Below, one piece after another: positions 16,196 to 22,801 of a stretch of DNA of 35,036 bases. Where the stretch lies: contig JAMORY010000026.1 in NCBI GenBank assembly GCA_027063305.1, positions 1-35,036 on the forward strand. Direction: 5' to 3'. Positions within the stretch are counted from its first letter, which is position 1. Each line of letters begins with the position of its first letter. The notes under the pieces are model-generated. The model was given only the letters and a program-made list of their open reading frames with translations. It ran no database searches and was not told the DNA's origin. Position numbers and translations under genes: made by a program. Source of the DNA: Sulfurovum sp. (GTDB lineage: Bacteria > Campylobacterota > Campylobacteria > Campylobacterales > Sulfurovaceae).

Positions 16196-17341
16196 TTACA
16201 ATAAATTTCCATATTTATAATACGCCGCACACGCCCCTTCACTACTGACCATACAAGAGCCAATAGGGGTCGTAGGCTTACATGCCGTACCAAAGATGGT
16301 ACACTCAGGCGGCTTTGCCATCCCACGCAAAATATCCCCACAGATGCAGAGCTTATGATCTTCTATCTCCGCTAGCGGCAGGACATCTTTGTAGACCACC
16401 TCCGCATCATACTTCGCATAGGCATCTTTGAGCTTCAAACCGCTCTCAGGAACATTCCCAAGCCCGCGCCAGCGAAAGAGGCTTACTTTGTCAAAGTAGG
16501 TATTGATGAGCCTTTGGGCATTGAGGTTCCCCTCATGAGTCACGACACGCTTGTACTGTATCTCAAGCTCACAGCGGTTCTGCATAAACTGCTTGACGAT
16601 CATACTGATGCCTTCCATCACATCGACCGGCTCAAACCCGCTGACGACCACCGGACGGCCGTAATCTCTAGGAAACTGCTCATAGATCTTGCTGCCGGCA
16701 ATGACACTCACATGGCTTGGTCCCAAGAAGGCATCGATCTTGTTATTGTAGCTGTCCACATGGACATCACGGCTGTCGATGAGCTCTTTCATCACTTCGG
16801 GAACGGTGACATGGTTGATGTGAAAGAGAATGTTCTCCACCCCTTGCTTGATGACTTGATCTATCAGTACTGCCGTCATCGGTGTGGTCGTCTCAAACCC
16901 GATGGCGAAAAAGATCACTTTCTTCTCAGGGTTCTCCTGCGCGATCTTCAGACACTCCATGGGTGAATAGACAAACCGCACATCCGCCCCCTTGGCTCTG
17001 GCATCCTGCAAACTGCCGTTACTTCCGGGGACTTTGATCATATCTCCCAATGTTACCAAGATGACATCAGGCTGCATCGCCAACACATAGGCGTGGTCGA
17101 TACGCTCTTTAGGCATGATACACACCGGACATCCCGGCCCATGAATGAAGTTGATGTTCTCAGGCATCAACTGCGGCAGTCCGAACTTCATAATGGAGTG
17201 CGTATGCCCACCGCATACTTCCATGATGTTGATGGTACGATCCAACTTCGCTGCATCTTCTGCGATGATCTTTGCGTAAGCTTGGAGTGTCTTTCCGTCT
17301 CTAAAGTCATCATAGAGATTTTTTAATGCTAGTTCCTTCAT
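16196..17341 (-). CDS. hypD: hydrogenase maturation protein HypD
   Basis: A 381-residue iron-sulfur scaffold on which Fe(CN)2CO is assembled with HypC. Visible are MEVCGGHTHSIMKFGL (~40-55), the redox motif GPGCPVC (~68-74), ATGFETTTP-type GFETTTPMTAV (~147-157), and the C-terminal [4Fe-4S] cysteines CICGDILRGMAKPPEC ... GTACKP ... GSCMVSSEGACAAYY. Length is typical. It is separated from hypC by a 265-base stretch containing large inverted repeats, so co-transcription with hypC needs to pass through them. Confidence 0.96.
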   Translation of the reverse strand: MKELALKNLYDDFRDGKTLQAYAKIIAEDAAKLDRTINIMEVCGGHTHSIMKFGLPQLMPENINFIHGPGCPVCIMPKERIDHAYVLAMQPDVILVTLGDMIKVPGSNGSLQDARAKGADVRFVYSPMECLKIAQENPEKKVIFFAIGFETTTPMTAVLIDQVIKQGVENILFHINHVTVPEVMKELIDSRDVHVDSYNNKIDAFLGPSHVSVIAGSKIYEQFPRDYGRPVVVSGFEPVDVMEGISMIVKQFMQNRCELEIQYKRVVTHEGNLNAQRLINTYFDKVSLFRWRGLGNVPESGLKLKDAYAKYDAEVVYKDVLPLAEIEDHKLCICGDILRGMAKPPECTIFGTACKPTTPIGSCMVSSEGACAAYYKYGNLL

Positions 17342-17369
17342 GTGTACTCTTACCTTAATTTACCGCAAA

Positions 17370-17590
17370 GGGGTTTTTCTCTACTTTTTTTCTCGAAGAG
17401 AGTGATAACTTCGTTACCGCTTCGCTTCACAAGAGAAAAAAGTAGGCAAAGTTAGCGAATAGCGATTCGCACAGCGAAAACTTCTTTAGAAAAAAGCGTC
17501 ACACTCACAATTGTGCGGACGGTGCTTAATGCGCCTTGCTTCGCAAATATGGGCGCATACACACCTGCACAAAAAGTGTGAGTGTGACAA
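17370..17590. repeat. palindromic insert between hypC and hypD
   Basis: The gap contains two inverted repeats distinct from the REPs. The first pairs CTACTTTTTTTCTC (17381-17394) with GAGAAAAAAGTAG (17433-17445). The second pairs GTCACACTCAC (17498-17508) with GTGAGTGTGAC (17578-17588) and nests further pairing (ATGCGCC with GGCGCAT). No gene is seen in it. A small non-autonomous mobile element is one reading; strong transcript structures are another. Confidence 0.6.
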
Positions 17591-17606
17591 GAGAGGAAAA
17601 CAGTTG

Positions 17607-17921
17607 CTAGTTGCTACCTGCTATCTGCTCACTACTCCCTCTCTCAAGACAATTGTCGTCCTCCAAAATTGCCTGCCGCCGCTCCTCTTCATCCATCAGC
17701 TCCAATATCTCCCTATAGGTCTCAATGGATGCCAGCGCCTCCTCCTCATCGATCTTGTTCATCACAAAACCGATATGAAGCAGCACATAATCCCCTACCT
17801 TCACATCACCCTCATCCATCATCATCAGGTTCGCATCACGCTGTACCCCCATTGTATCAACAGTACACATGGTCTTGTCGTCAGATATCTTGACAACTTT
17901 ACTTGGGATCGATAAACACAC
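17607..17921 (-). CDS. hypC: hydrogenase assembly chaperone HypC
   Basis: A 104-residue HypC/HupF chaperone that binds HypD and the large subunit through its second-position Cys (MCLSIPSKVV). The core VGDYVLLHIGFVMNKIDEEEA (landmark DYVLLHIGFVMNKID at ~43-57) is diagnostic. It starts at GTG, with AAAGGAG six bases upstream. HypC proteins are usually 75-95 residues; the last ~15 residues here (to EQIAGSN) may come from the palindromic insert that follows, moving the stop codon. Confidence 0.95.
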   Translation of the reverse strand: MCLSIPSKVVKISDDKTMCTVDTMGVQRDANLMMMDEGDVKVGDYVLLHIGFVMNKIDEEEALASIETYREILELMDEEERRQAILEDDNCLERGSSEQIAGSN

Positions 17922-18026
17922 TATTTCTCCTTTCAGTCAAAAAATTAAAAATTAACAGTTAACAATTAAAAATTAAATATTTACATCAACTTCTTTTTTC
18001 ATTTTTCATTTTTACTTTTTAATTAA

Positions 18027-18049
18027 GAAAAATGCTTAGCGCATTTTTC
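18027..18049 (-). terminator. hairpin across the hypB stop codon
   Basis: GAAAAATG pairs with CATTTTTC around the hypB stop codon (stem of about 8-9 bp, short loop), followed on the minus strand by an AT-rich stretch but no clean U-run. It could reduce transcription into hypC or mark a processing site. Confidence 0.35.
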
Positions 18050-18833
18050 GTTTGAACTCAATCCAATCCGCCACCGCTTTGACCGAATCAATATCATTGA
18101 TATTCACTTCCAAAATATCCACATTGGGTTTGATGCGTCTTGCTTCTTTCTTCTCCGCTTCAATGTCATACTTAAAGTGCGGCAGCAGGTCTGTTTTGGT
18201 AATGAGAATAAGATCTGCCTGACGGAACATCACCGGATACTTGGCGATCTTGTCCTCTCCTTCAGGAACGGAGACCAGTACGATATTCAGGTGTGTTCCC
18301 ACATCATAACTTGCCGGGCAGACAAGGTTTCCGACATTCTCGACAAAGAGTACATCCACCTCCTCAAGCGGAATATGGTGCAGTCCTTTGTGTACCATGA
18401 AAGCATCAAGGTGACACGCACTTCCTGTCTGTATCTGCCGTGCGTGTATCCCTTTGGCTTTGAGACGGTCGGCATCTCGGTTGGTCTCAAGATCACCCTC
18501 GACCACACCGAACTTAAAGGGTGCCACATCTGCCAAATACTCCAAAAGCGTCGTTTTCCCCGAACCGGGACTGCTCATAAGATTGATGCCCAGCACACCC
18601 GCTTGCTCCAGGTGCGCACGATTATGGTCTGCCTCATGGTCGTTCTTATCCAAGATCTTCTGAATGACCGAGATGGTCTTGGCATCATTAAGCTGCGGGT
18701 TATGATGCAGGTGTTCATGCGCCTTTTGGTGTTCTTGGCTATGGTCGTGAGAATGGTCATTGTCATGATGATGGTGGTCATGGCTATGCTCATGCTCCGT
18801 TCCTCTAATACTGCATCCGCAATCTGTACACAA
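18036..18833 (-). CDS. hypB: hydrogenase nickel-incorporation GTPase HypB
   Basis: A 265-residue GTPase with the N-terminal nickel site CTDCGC (~2-7), a His-rich nickel-storage tract (~14-45, about 16 His among Asp, Glu and Ser), the P-loop SSPGSGKTT (~87-95), the switch region VEGDLETNRDA, and NKTDL-like ITKTDLL. It delivers nickel with HypA. The start is TTG at 18831-18833, chosen because AAGGAG lies six bases upstream and the Cys motif follows directly. The His-rich stretch is useful for nickel buffering and fits the nickel permease gene just upstream. Confidence 0.95.
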   Translation of the reverse strand: MCTDCGCSIRGTEHEHSHDHHHHDNDHSHDHSQEHQKAHEHLHHNPQLNDAKTISVIQKILDKNDHEADHNRAHLEQAGVLGINLMSSPGSGKTTLLEYLADVAPFKFGVVEGDLETNRDADRLKAKGIHARQIQTGSACHLDAFMVHKGLHHIPLEEVDVLFVENVGNLVCPASYDVGTHLNIVLVSVPEGEDKIAKYPVMFRQADLILITKTDLLPHFKYDIEAEKKEARRIKPNVDILEVNINDIDSVKAVADWIEFKRKMR

Positions 18834-18865
18834 AATAAACTCCTTTTAATAGATTGTAATTCATA

Positions 18866-18935
18866 GGAATCGGGACTTCAGTCCCACCCTTTTTTATAAA
18901 AATATTGCATCTAACGGGACTGAAGTCCCGATTCC
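18866..18935. repeat. REP inverted pair F between the nickel permease gene and hypB
   Basis: GGAATC plus GGGACTTCAGTCCC, ~25-base AT-rich spacer, then the inverted copy ending GATTCC. Both cores carry ACTTCAGT rather than ACTTTAGT. It occupies most of the 105-base gap. Confidence 0.92.
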
Positions 18936-18938
18936 TTA

Positions 18939-19580
18939 TTAACCAAGTAAAATATTGGCTCCGACAACAAGCGAGATCACTCCCGCTGTGACAAACGCCC
19001 GTCTGACATTGGTAATGTTGCCTAAAAAGTGCTCGTTCAGGTAAAGAATGACAAGCCCGAAACTGACAAAGATCAGCATGACCCCTGCGGTAAACGCACC
19101 GATCATCGTAAAGTCTACATTGCCGCTTCCAACCGCTCCTAGGGTAATGAGCATCCCTCTCACTCCTCCGGCACCCATAAGCAGTCCCATTGTAAAGGAT
19201 GAACTCTCCGCTACAGCATCACTGTGTTCATGCGACTTGCCGAACCAAATATGGATATGCTCCTTTCCGTTATGTTCATGGGTTCTTAAGTGAATACGAT
19301 CCGTTGCGACCATAAAGAGCAAATAGACCCCCATCCCGATGATCACCGCTGCAGAGATGATATCTCCATAAGCAAGGATCTCATCAGAGATATGCATCCC
19401 CTGCAGCAGTTTGGCAAAAAGGAAAAGACTCAACCCGTGACCGATGGCAAAAAGTGTGGTGATCAGCAGCGTTTTTTGCTTGTTCTTTCCTATGGAAAAG
19501 TCAGCGATGGCTGTCAGGTGATCAGGACCAAAAGCGTGTAAAATCCCGTACCAAAAGATGAGTAGGAGTGATATTTCCAT
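18939..19580 (-). CDS. nickel/cobalt permease-like membrane protein (NicO/RcnA-related)
   Basis: A 213-residue protein with about six hydrophobic segments. The N-terminal HAFGPDHLTAI (~15-25) corresponds to the metal-binding HA..ADH signature of Ni/Co transporters, IGHGLSLFLF (~46-55) carries the second His, and a His-rich cytoplasmic loop (HLRTHEHNGKEHIHIW, ~96-111) follows helix III. It stands immediately upstream of hypB on the same strand, so nickel uptake for hydrogenase is the natural inference. Some members of this superfamily export metal instead, and sequence alone does not decide direction. Confidence 0.82.
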   Translation of the reverse strand: MEISLLLIFWYGILHAFGPDHLTAIADFSIGKNKQKTLLITTLFAIGHGLSLFLFAKLLQGMHISDEILAYGDIISAAVIIGMGVYLLFMVATDRIHLRTHEHNGKEHIHIWFGKSHEHSDAVAESSSFTMGLLMGAGGVRGMLITLGAVGSGNVDFTMIGAFTAGVMLIFVSFGLVILYLNEHFLGNITNVRRAFVTAGVISLVVGANILLG

Positions 19581-19599
19581 GGTTTACCCTTTAAAACTG

Positions 19600-19613
19600 A
19601 ATGAATATTCATT
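19600..19613. promoter_or_regulatory. palindromic candidate operator before the nickel permease gene
   Basis: AATGAATATTCATT is a perfect 14-base palindrome 20 bases upstream of the permease start. It could bind a metalloregulator such as NikR or Fur, but does not closely match either consensus. Confidence 0.35.
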
Positions 19614-19690
19614 ATGGTAGTAGAGAAAGATTAACCTTGCATTAAAAATATCATTTCTACTCTATTTTAGGGACTAAATGGTATGCTTTT

Positions 19691-20332
19691 ATGATGAAGT
19701 GTATCTACTGTGATCATCCCTATACCTACGAACTTGGGAACAAACAGCGTAAGTGCAGCAAATGTAAGCGTAAGTTCTCCCCTGCCAAGATAGAAAGAGA
19801 AAAGAGACTTTGGGAACTCTTTTCCAAAGAGATAACTGCCAGAGAAGCGGCACTGACGACACGCATGCATTTTGTTACCGTACAGAAGTACTATGACCGC
19901 TTCAGAGAAAAGATCACACTGGAATGTGAACAACGCTACACTCAACACAGCCACCTTGTCACCGACTATGACGAATACCTCTACCTCCCAAAAAGCCTTG
20001 ACCCGCAACCCAACATCGGCAAAGTGAAACACTTCCTTACCCTCGCCTACGAAGGAAAGGTCTACAACCTCATGATGCCCTCCATCGCCAGACTGGGACT
20101 TGACCCCAACAACAGAGATGAACAGAAACTTCTGGAGAAGTACCTGCGCTACCACACCATCTCCAAACTCTCCAAAGAACGCTCCACCATACGGAATTTC
20201 TGGGAGTACTTTGAAACGTTCATCCTCAAATACAGAGGCATCAGTGACGAGAGGTTCATCTACTACCTCAAAGAGGCGGAGTGGCGGTTTAACCGGATAA
20301 AGAGCTCGGTCTCATCCCAATCAAACTCATAA
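19691..20332 (+). CDS. degenerate IS1595-like transposase-derived protein
   Basis: A 213-residue protein with an N-terminal zinc ribbon (CIYCDHPYTYELGNKQRKC with CSKC, ~4-25), a helix-turn-helix-like region (~38-75), and a C-terminal part whose landmarks (GKVKHFLTLAYEGKVYNL at ~111-128, NFWEYFETFILKYRG at ~175-189, YLKEAEWRFNRI at ~195-206) align by eye with IS1595-family transposases. The expected second catalytic Asp (in a VPD-like motif) is replaced by MMPS, and the part between is shortened. No terminal inverted repeats were found. It may be a decayed or domesticated transposase. The end overlaps the convergent pgeF gene by 44 bases. Confidence 0.65.
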   Translation: MMKCIYCDHPYTYELGNKQRKCSKCKRKFSPAKIEREKRLWELFSKEITAREAALTTRMHFVTVQKYYDRFREKITLECEQRYTQHSHLVTDYDEYLYLPKSLDPQPNIGKVKHFLTLAYEGKVYNLMMPSIARLGLDPNNRDEQKLLEKYLRYHTISKLSKERSTIRNFWEYFETFILKYRGISDERFIYYLKEAEWRFNRIKSSVSSQSNS

Positions 20333-21068
20333 ACCGCCCGCTGCACCCCTGCTCTTTGCGGTAAGAGAAGAATCGCTCGGTATCACATGCCGTACATACG
20401 TCACTTAGCTCAATGTTCTTCAGCTCAAGCCCAGCTTTCAAGAGTTGATATTTGTTAATATATTTTAAATCTAATAGATACTTTCCATTCTCTTTTTTTG
20501 TGTATGCACCCTCAATATGGCTAAAGTGAGCGGCAATCTCCTCTCCTACCTCGTAACAGCACCCTCCTATCGAAGGGCCGATCGCTGCAATGATATCATG
20601 AGGGTTACAGCCAAAATGTGCTTCCATACGTGCTACGGTTTTAGCTACTATATTCGCTTTCGTCCCTTTCCATCCCGCATGAACTGCGGCAACCACCTCC
20701 TGATGCGGATCAAAGAGCAAAACAGGTACGCAATCTGCCGTCAAAATACCAAGCATCACCCCTTTTTGCGCCGTAACAAGTGCATCACACGATGCGATGG
20801 CACTCTTTTGCTCTTGCCAACCACAGGTTTTGGTCTGGGTAACGATATGAATATGGTCACTGTGGGTCTGGTCGGCTAGAACGATCCGATATTGCAGATC
20901 GATCCCCAACGCATCCCTAACCGCTTGACGGTTTTGAATGATCTTCGAAGCCTCTTCTCCTGTATGAAGAGCAAGAGAACAGCCATACGGCATGTTCATA
21001 TTTTTTAATGTAACACCATGGATACACTTCGGGTGAGCTAAAAGCCGTTCAAATCGGTAAAATTCCAT
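20289..21068 (-). CDS. pgeF: purine nucleoside phosphorylase/polyphenol oxidase family (YfiH/PgeF, laccase-domain)
   Basis: A 259-residue multicopper-oxidase-fold-unrelated laccase-domain protein. The metal-site residues are visible in QTHSDH (~72-77), LTADCVPVLLFDP (~112-124) and VHAGWKGTKANI (~130-141), with a later CCYEVGEEI segment. E. coli YfiH was linked to peptidoglycan editing and the family to purine nucleoside phosphorylase activity. The ATG at 21066-21068 is preferred over an upstream in-frame ATG (21176) because the latter would run through the divergent rodA promoter and adds non-conserved sequence. It lies divergently from rodA, whose product is also a cell-wall protein. Confidence 0.88.
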   Translation of the reverse strand: MEFYRFERLLAHPKCIHGVTLKNMNMPYGCSLALHTGEEASKIIQNRQAVRDALGIDLQYRIVLADQTHSDHIHIVTQTKTCGWQEQKSAIASCDALVTAQKGVMLGILTADCVPVLLFDPHQEVVAAVHAGWKGTKANIVAKTVARMEAHFGCNPHDIIAAIGPSIGGCCYEVGEEIAAHFSHIEGAYTKKENGKYLLDLKYINKYQLLKAGLELKNIELSDVCTACDTERFFSYRKEQGCSGRFMSLIGMRPSSLSG

Positions 21069-21096
21069 GTTGTATTTCCTTATTAACTCTTTACGA

Positions 21097-21102
21097 TATA
21101 AT
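21097..21102 (+). promoter_or_regulatory. candidate -10 box for rodA
   Basis: TATAAT lies 33 bases before the chosen rodA start in the 66-base divergent gap with pgeF. Confidence 0.45.
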
Positions 21103-21134
21103 ATCCAAAAAATTCTATGAGGGAAACAGCACCG

Positions 21135-22277
21135 ATGAACACATGGTTCGACCTGGACAAACGTCTTTTCAAACACTTCTCCTATACCCTGATGCTTCAG
21201 CTGATCCCCATCTTTACTATCTCCTCATACCTTGTCTACGAAATTAACATCAAACTCTTTAACAAACAGATGGTCTACTACTTCATCGCCTTTTTAGCCT
21301 TTAGTGTAGCACTTATTATTCCTTGGCGGCGTATCATGTGGTGGTTCGCCCCACTCTTCTATCTTGTCAACTTAGGGCTGCTTATTGCCGTGGAGTTTGT
21401 AGGAAAGACCATCCTCGGAGCCAAACGCTGGATCGAACTGCCCGGTATCCACATTACCATTCAGCCCTCTGAGTTCATCAAGGTCAACGTTATTATGATG
21501 CTTGCCTATCTCATTCACAAAAAGCCGCCACCGGAGAACGGTTACGGTATCTTCCAGTTCATCAAGCTCTCACTGGTGATCGTCATTCCCTTCATCATCA
21601 TCGCTAAAGAGCCGGATCTTGGTACGGCACTGGTACTGCTGATCACCGGTTACGGCATTTTATTCCTTATCGGTGTCAACTGGAAAATATGGACGGTACT
21701 GCTCATTTTGGCAGGTGCGGGTGCACCGATCATCTATGAATACGGGCTTAAACCCTACCAAAAGAAGCGTATTCACGATATGCTGAACAAACCGAGCTAC
21801 CAAGTACGCCAAGCACTCATCGCCATTGGAAGCGGCGGAATGGAAGGAAAACCCAAAGAGAATGCTACCCAGACACAGCTGAAGTTCCTGCCTGTTTCAT
21901 CTACAGACTTTATCTTTGCCTATCTGGGCGAGCGTTTAGGGTTCAAAGGCATGGTTACGGTCATCGGTCTGTACATTCTGCTTATCTTCAATCTGCTCTT
22001 CATCTCATGGCGGCACAAACGCGACTACTACATTAAAACCTTCGCCATAGGATTGGCTTTTCTCTTCTTTGTCTATATGGGGGTCAACATTTTCATGATC
22101 ATCGGTCTGGCACCTGTAGTCGGACTTCCTCTGCCCATGTTCAGTCATGGAGGAACTTCATTTATCATTTTTGCAGTGATCTTTGGGATTTTACAAAATT
22201 TAATTGCTTTTAAAGACTATAGTCGTTATACTTCCGACGAAAAAATAACCATGCAAACCAAAGCAACACTTTCCTAA
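21135..22277 (+). CDS. rodA: RodA, SEDS-family peptidoglycan glycosyltransferase
   Basis: A 380-residue polytopic SEDS protein. Landmarks are AKRWIELPGIHITIQPSEFIK (cited as RWIELPGI and QPSEFIK), EPDLGTALVLL (conserved catalytic Asp region), ENATQTQLKFLPVSSTDFIFAYLGE (cited as FLPVSSTDFIFA), and the final GGTSFIIFAVIFGI. RodA polymerises lateral-wall peptidoglycan with PBP2. The start ATG at 21135 follows an AGGGAAA site; an in-frame ATG at 21117 is possible. A CAU tRNA gene follows after 4 bases. Confidence 0.9.
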   Translation: MNTWFDLDKRLFKHFSYTLMLQLIPIFTISSYLVYEINIKLFNKQMVYYFIAFLAFSVALIIPWRRIMWWFAPLFYLVNLGLLIAVEFVGKTILGAKRWIELPGIHITIQPSEFIKVNVIMMLAYLIHKKPPPENGYGIFQFIKLSLVIVIPFIIIAKEPDLGTALVLLITGYGILFLIGVNWKIWTVLLILAGAGAPIIYEYGLKPYQKKRIHDMLNKPSYQVRQALIAIGSGGMEGKPKENATQTQLKFLPVSSTDFIFAYLGERLGFKGMVTVIGLYILLIFNLLFISWRHKRDYYIKTFAIGLAFLFFVYMGVNIFMIIGLAPVVGLPLPMFSHGGTSFIIFAVIFGILQNLIAFKDYSRYTSDEKITMQTKATLS

Positions 22278-22281
22278 GAAC

Positions 22282-22358
22282 GGGTTCTTAGCTCAGCTGG
22301 TTAGAGCACTCGGCTCATAACCGAGTGGTCCGGGGTTCGAGTCCCCGAGAACCCACCA
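22282..22358 (+). tRNA. tRNA with CAU anticodon (Met or lysidine-modified Ile2)
   Basis: A 77-base tRNA including an encoded CCA end. Acceptor GGGTTCT pairs with AGAACCC; D arm has AGCTCAGCTGG; anticodon arm ACTCGGCTCATAACCGAGT has CAT; T arm CCGGGGTTCGAGTCCCCG is complete. CAT anticodon is shared by elongator Met, initiator Met and Ile2 tRNAs; the Watson-Crick first acceptor pair argues against initiator. Met versus Ile2 cannot be settled by eye. Confidence 0.93.
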
Positions 22359-22391
22359 CCTAATGCCCTAAAACAGAGACTTTCCAAGCCT

Positions 22392-22598
22392 TTAAGCGAT
22401 ACTGTCAGTGGATTTGTCAGTAAAGAGCTTCACACTTCTGTCTATCTTCAGGTGTTCACCCTTGATATACTTTCCGTAATTTTGTACAATCATCTGTGTC
22501 GTTGTATGTCCGACGATCTGTGCAACCTCCAAGATGCTTAGGTCGGTGTACTTCAACATTGAGACGATGAAAGTGTGCCGTAAGAGGTCATTACATCC
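22392..22598 (-). pseudogene. tyrosine recombinase (integrase) C-terminal fragment
   Basis: The last ~68 codons of a phage-type integrase remain: LLRHTFIVSML carries the second catalytic Arg and His, VGHTTTQMIVQNYGKY carries the final His and the catalytic Tyr, then a hydrophilic tail to the TGA. Everything upstream is missing: at about 22598 it changes abruptly to a fragment coding on the other strand. It ends 33 bases after the tRNA, the usual place of an integrase in a tRNA-inserted element. Confidence 0.8.
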
Positions 22599-22784
22599 GA
22601 AAAAGAGGTACCGGCAAAACAAAAACCGGTCTCTCCACCGCTTGAACAATCTCCAGCAGAAAACCTGATATTTGAAGATCCTCAAGCTAGAGACCCTAAT
22701 ATAACTCAAGAAGAGGCAAACAGCAAAGTCGATGAGTTGGTAAAGCTATACGACAATGCAATCTCAGATAAGTGGAAAGGGTAG
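22599..22784 (+). pseudogene. C-terminal fragment of an unidentified gene
   Basis: Starting where the integrase fragment stops, the plus strand is open for 61 codons to a TAG. The peptide (EKEVPAKQKPVSPPLEQ, then IFEDPQARDPNITQEEANSK and VDELVKLYDNAISDKWKG) has a protein-like composition: proline-rich linker then a helical acidic tail. No start codon or ribosome site precedes it, so it looks like the 3' tail of a cargo gene left by deletion. Family not recognised. Confidence 0.55.
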
Positions 22785-22801
22785 TACTATATTGATGGGT
22801 T

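Noticed and set aside
18177-18866. Plus-strand frame of 229 codons over hypB
   Set aside because: Shadow of hypB, whose His-rich and P-loop motifs are unmistakable.
12772-18935. REP repeats as a CRISPR array
   Set aside because: Repeats are palindromic, variably spaced by kilobases and lie within or between genes; no cas genes or spacers are present.
20289-20332. Frameshift in the overlap of the transposase-derived gene and pgeF
   Set aside because: Both ends read normally; a 44-base convergent overlap is sufficient explanation.
21069-21176. Longer pgeF start at 21176
   Set aside because: The extension crosses the divergent promoter region and adds Cys/His-rich sequence not typical of the family.
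22599-22709. Upstream part of the integrase-fragment frame
   Set aside because: The N-terminal 37 residues of that frame are antisense to a plus-strand fragment and unlike any integrase.
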